From Reclinomonas americana ATCC 50394 (Eukaryota > Jakobida > Jakobea > Jakobida): a stretch of DNA of 64,000 nt. The notes below the pieces were generated by a model. It saw only the letters and a program-made list of their open reading frames with translations, searched no databases and had not been told where the DNA came from. A program made the position numbers and the translations under genes. Positions 63,701 to 64,000 of this stretch are shown in pieces. The first letter of the stretch is position 1, and the number at the start of each line of letters is the position of its first letter. The stretch spans positions 1 to 64,000 of the forward strand of contig PS015439.1 in assembly GCA_048213135.1 (NCBI GenBank), written 5' to 3'.

Positions 63701-64000
63701 NNNNNNNNNNNNNNNNNNNNNNNNNNNNNNNNNNNNNNNNNNNNNNNNNNNNNNNNNNNNNNNNNNNNNNNNNNNNNNNAAACGACAAGTTGTGCGAGTG
63801 TATGTGTGTGTGAATGAACACCTTCGCTGATGACAAATGAACTTGTGGTTGAGCCACCGGCGCCGTCGCTGACCGTCACTGTTACTTGCAGGCCGTTGCC
63901 AGTGAGACTGGCCACGTTGGCACGGAGACTGTTGCCGCTGATATTGAACATGGACTGATTGGCGCCTCCGGTGACGGCGTACGTCAGCGTTTGACCCGTG
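51750..64000 (-). CDS. Giant cadherin-like/IPT-like repeat adhesin, incomplete at both ends
   Basis: The gene enters from the right edge and runs into the gap at 51749; neither start nor stop is visible. Over 55050-64000, at least 20 repeats of about 90-100 residues are encoded, usually one per exon. Each has the outline NVPPxxxxLSSxxYxPP, VVGxLSAxDANxxxxFTYSIVGG, LFxIxGNQLxLxxAGQxGxxL and VxVRxTDxxGxxxxxxFxINEG. This matches the cadherin-like tandem repeats common in bacterial surface proteins more than classical animal cadherins. From about 55030 to 51950 a second repeat type of about 110 residues takes over (e.g. NAVVADGSAKRITVQGNGLN, SIGTSPLSVQLVGAHL, LLTVPATFSLSSVSVTISGI), resembling IPT/TIG Ig-like folds with Cys pairs. 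An extracellular, calcium-dependent adhesion or surface role is likely. No membrane anchor is seen in the part available. Confidence 0.8.
51950..55030 (-). repeat. IPT/TIG-like repeat block
   Basis: About six to seven repeats at roughly 55030-54610, 54570-54190, 54109-53830, 53650-53310, 53230-52880, 52820-52380 and 52340-51950. Each starts with a short strand pair (VTISGINL, ITVQGNGL, VQLVGAHL, LVVPGLFL, LTVMGVNL) and then a segment of the form FxLVxxxxxC. Many end in LCIRNSAAxNPAFAWTPV-like sequence. Family assignment is by pattern only. Confidence 0.6.
56449..56730. other. Assembly gap (282 N)
   Basis: Removes most of one cadherin-like repeat. Confidence 0.99.
57835..58298. other. Assembly gap (464 N)
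   Basis: Spans the junction of two repeats and may hide part of another. Confidence 0.99.
63509..63779. other. Assembly gap (271 N)
   Basis: Lies between two repeats near the right edge. Confidence 0.99.

Larger units (their letters stand above)
55050..64000 (-). repeat. Cadherin-like repeat block
   Basis: Approximate repeat positions, N- to C-terminal: 64000-63830, 63508-63255, 63195-62925, 62850-62505, 62495-62155, 62085-61730, 61650-61290, 61220-60955, 60770-60360, 60300-60025, 60020-59735, 59665-59315, 59235-58955, 58885-58605, 58530-58299, 57834-57610, 57535-57262, 57195-56835, 56755-56310 (mostly gap), 56240-55880, 55790-55510, 55365-55065. Introns usually fall just after the INEG-like end; several repeats have an extra intron after the TYSM-like strand. 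Two neighbours (60300-59735) are fused in one exon. Confidence 0.8.

Noticed and set aside
51750-64000. Classical animal cadherin
   Set aside because: The LDRE and DxNDN motifs of classical cadherin repeats are absent; the pattern is that of bacterial-style cadherin-like repeats.

Overview
The window is nuclear DNA of a ciliated, probably unicellular eukaryote. The genes are packed tightly and split by many short GT-AG introns, mostly about 40-120 nt and rich in GT, CA, GA or CT runs. Intergenic gaps are often only 70-280 bp. The DNA is GC-rich and carries long dinucleotide microsatellites. Nine runs of N mark assembly gaps. A CCDC61/VFL3 basal-body homologue implies cilia; SART3, a MYB protein, an M16 peptidase related to the stromal processing peptidase group and a giant adhesin are also present. 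I do not assign a species or phylum. All exon boundaries are hand-read and none is transcript-confirmed.

Layout. 1-3.7 kb: CCDC61/VFL3 on the minus strand, head to head with a large unrecognised plus-strand gene (3.8-9.0 kb). 9.3-25.5 kb: six tandem membrane-protein genes of two unrecognised families, arranged A> <X1 B> C> <X2 D>. A-D share a 16-exon design with a signal peptide, a helical ectodomain, TM1, a Pro/acidic/His-Gln-rich loop, TM2, a second helical domain, TM3 and a helical tail. X1 and X2 have a signal peptide, a helical ectodomain, TM1, a charged helical loop, TM2 and a short tail. 25.5-28.1 kb: an ARM/HEAT-like helical protein. 28.1-32.5 kb: a R2R3-type MYB protein with an extra SANT-like segment and a C-terminal ubiquitin-like fold. 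32.8-34.8 kb: an unrecognised basic Ser/Pro-rich protein. 34.9-40.75 kb: an M16 zinc peptidase with an intact HxxEH motif. 40.8-45.2 kb: SART3 (HAT repeats, one visible RRM, C-terminal LSm-interaction peptide). 45.3-49.7 kb: a coiled-coil protein. 50.5 kb: the 5' exon of an unknown gene entering a gap. 51.75-64 kb: a giant minus-strand protein, incomplete at both ends, with at least 20 bacterial-style cadherin-like repeats followed by IPT/TIG-like repeats.

The part most likely to be new biology is the A-X-B / C-X-D cluster. It looks like a duplicated three-gene unit in which the two families were copied together, and parts were recently homogenised. The MYB domain combination, the modular adhesin and an apparently mis-oriented CCDC61 last exon also deserve attention.
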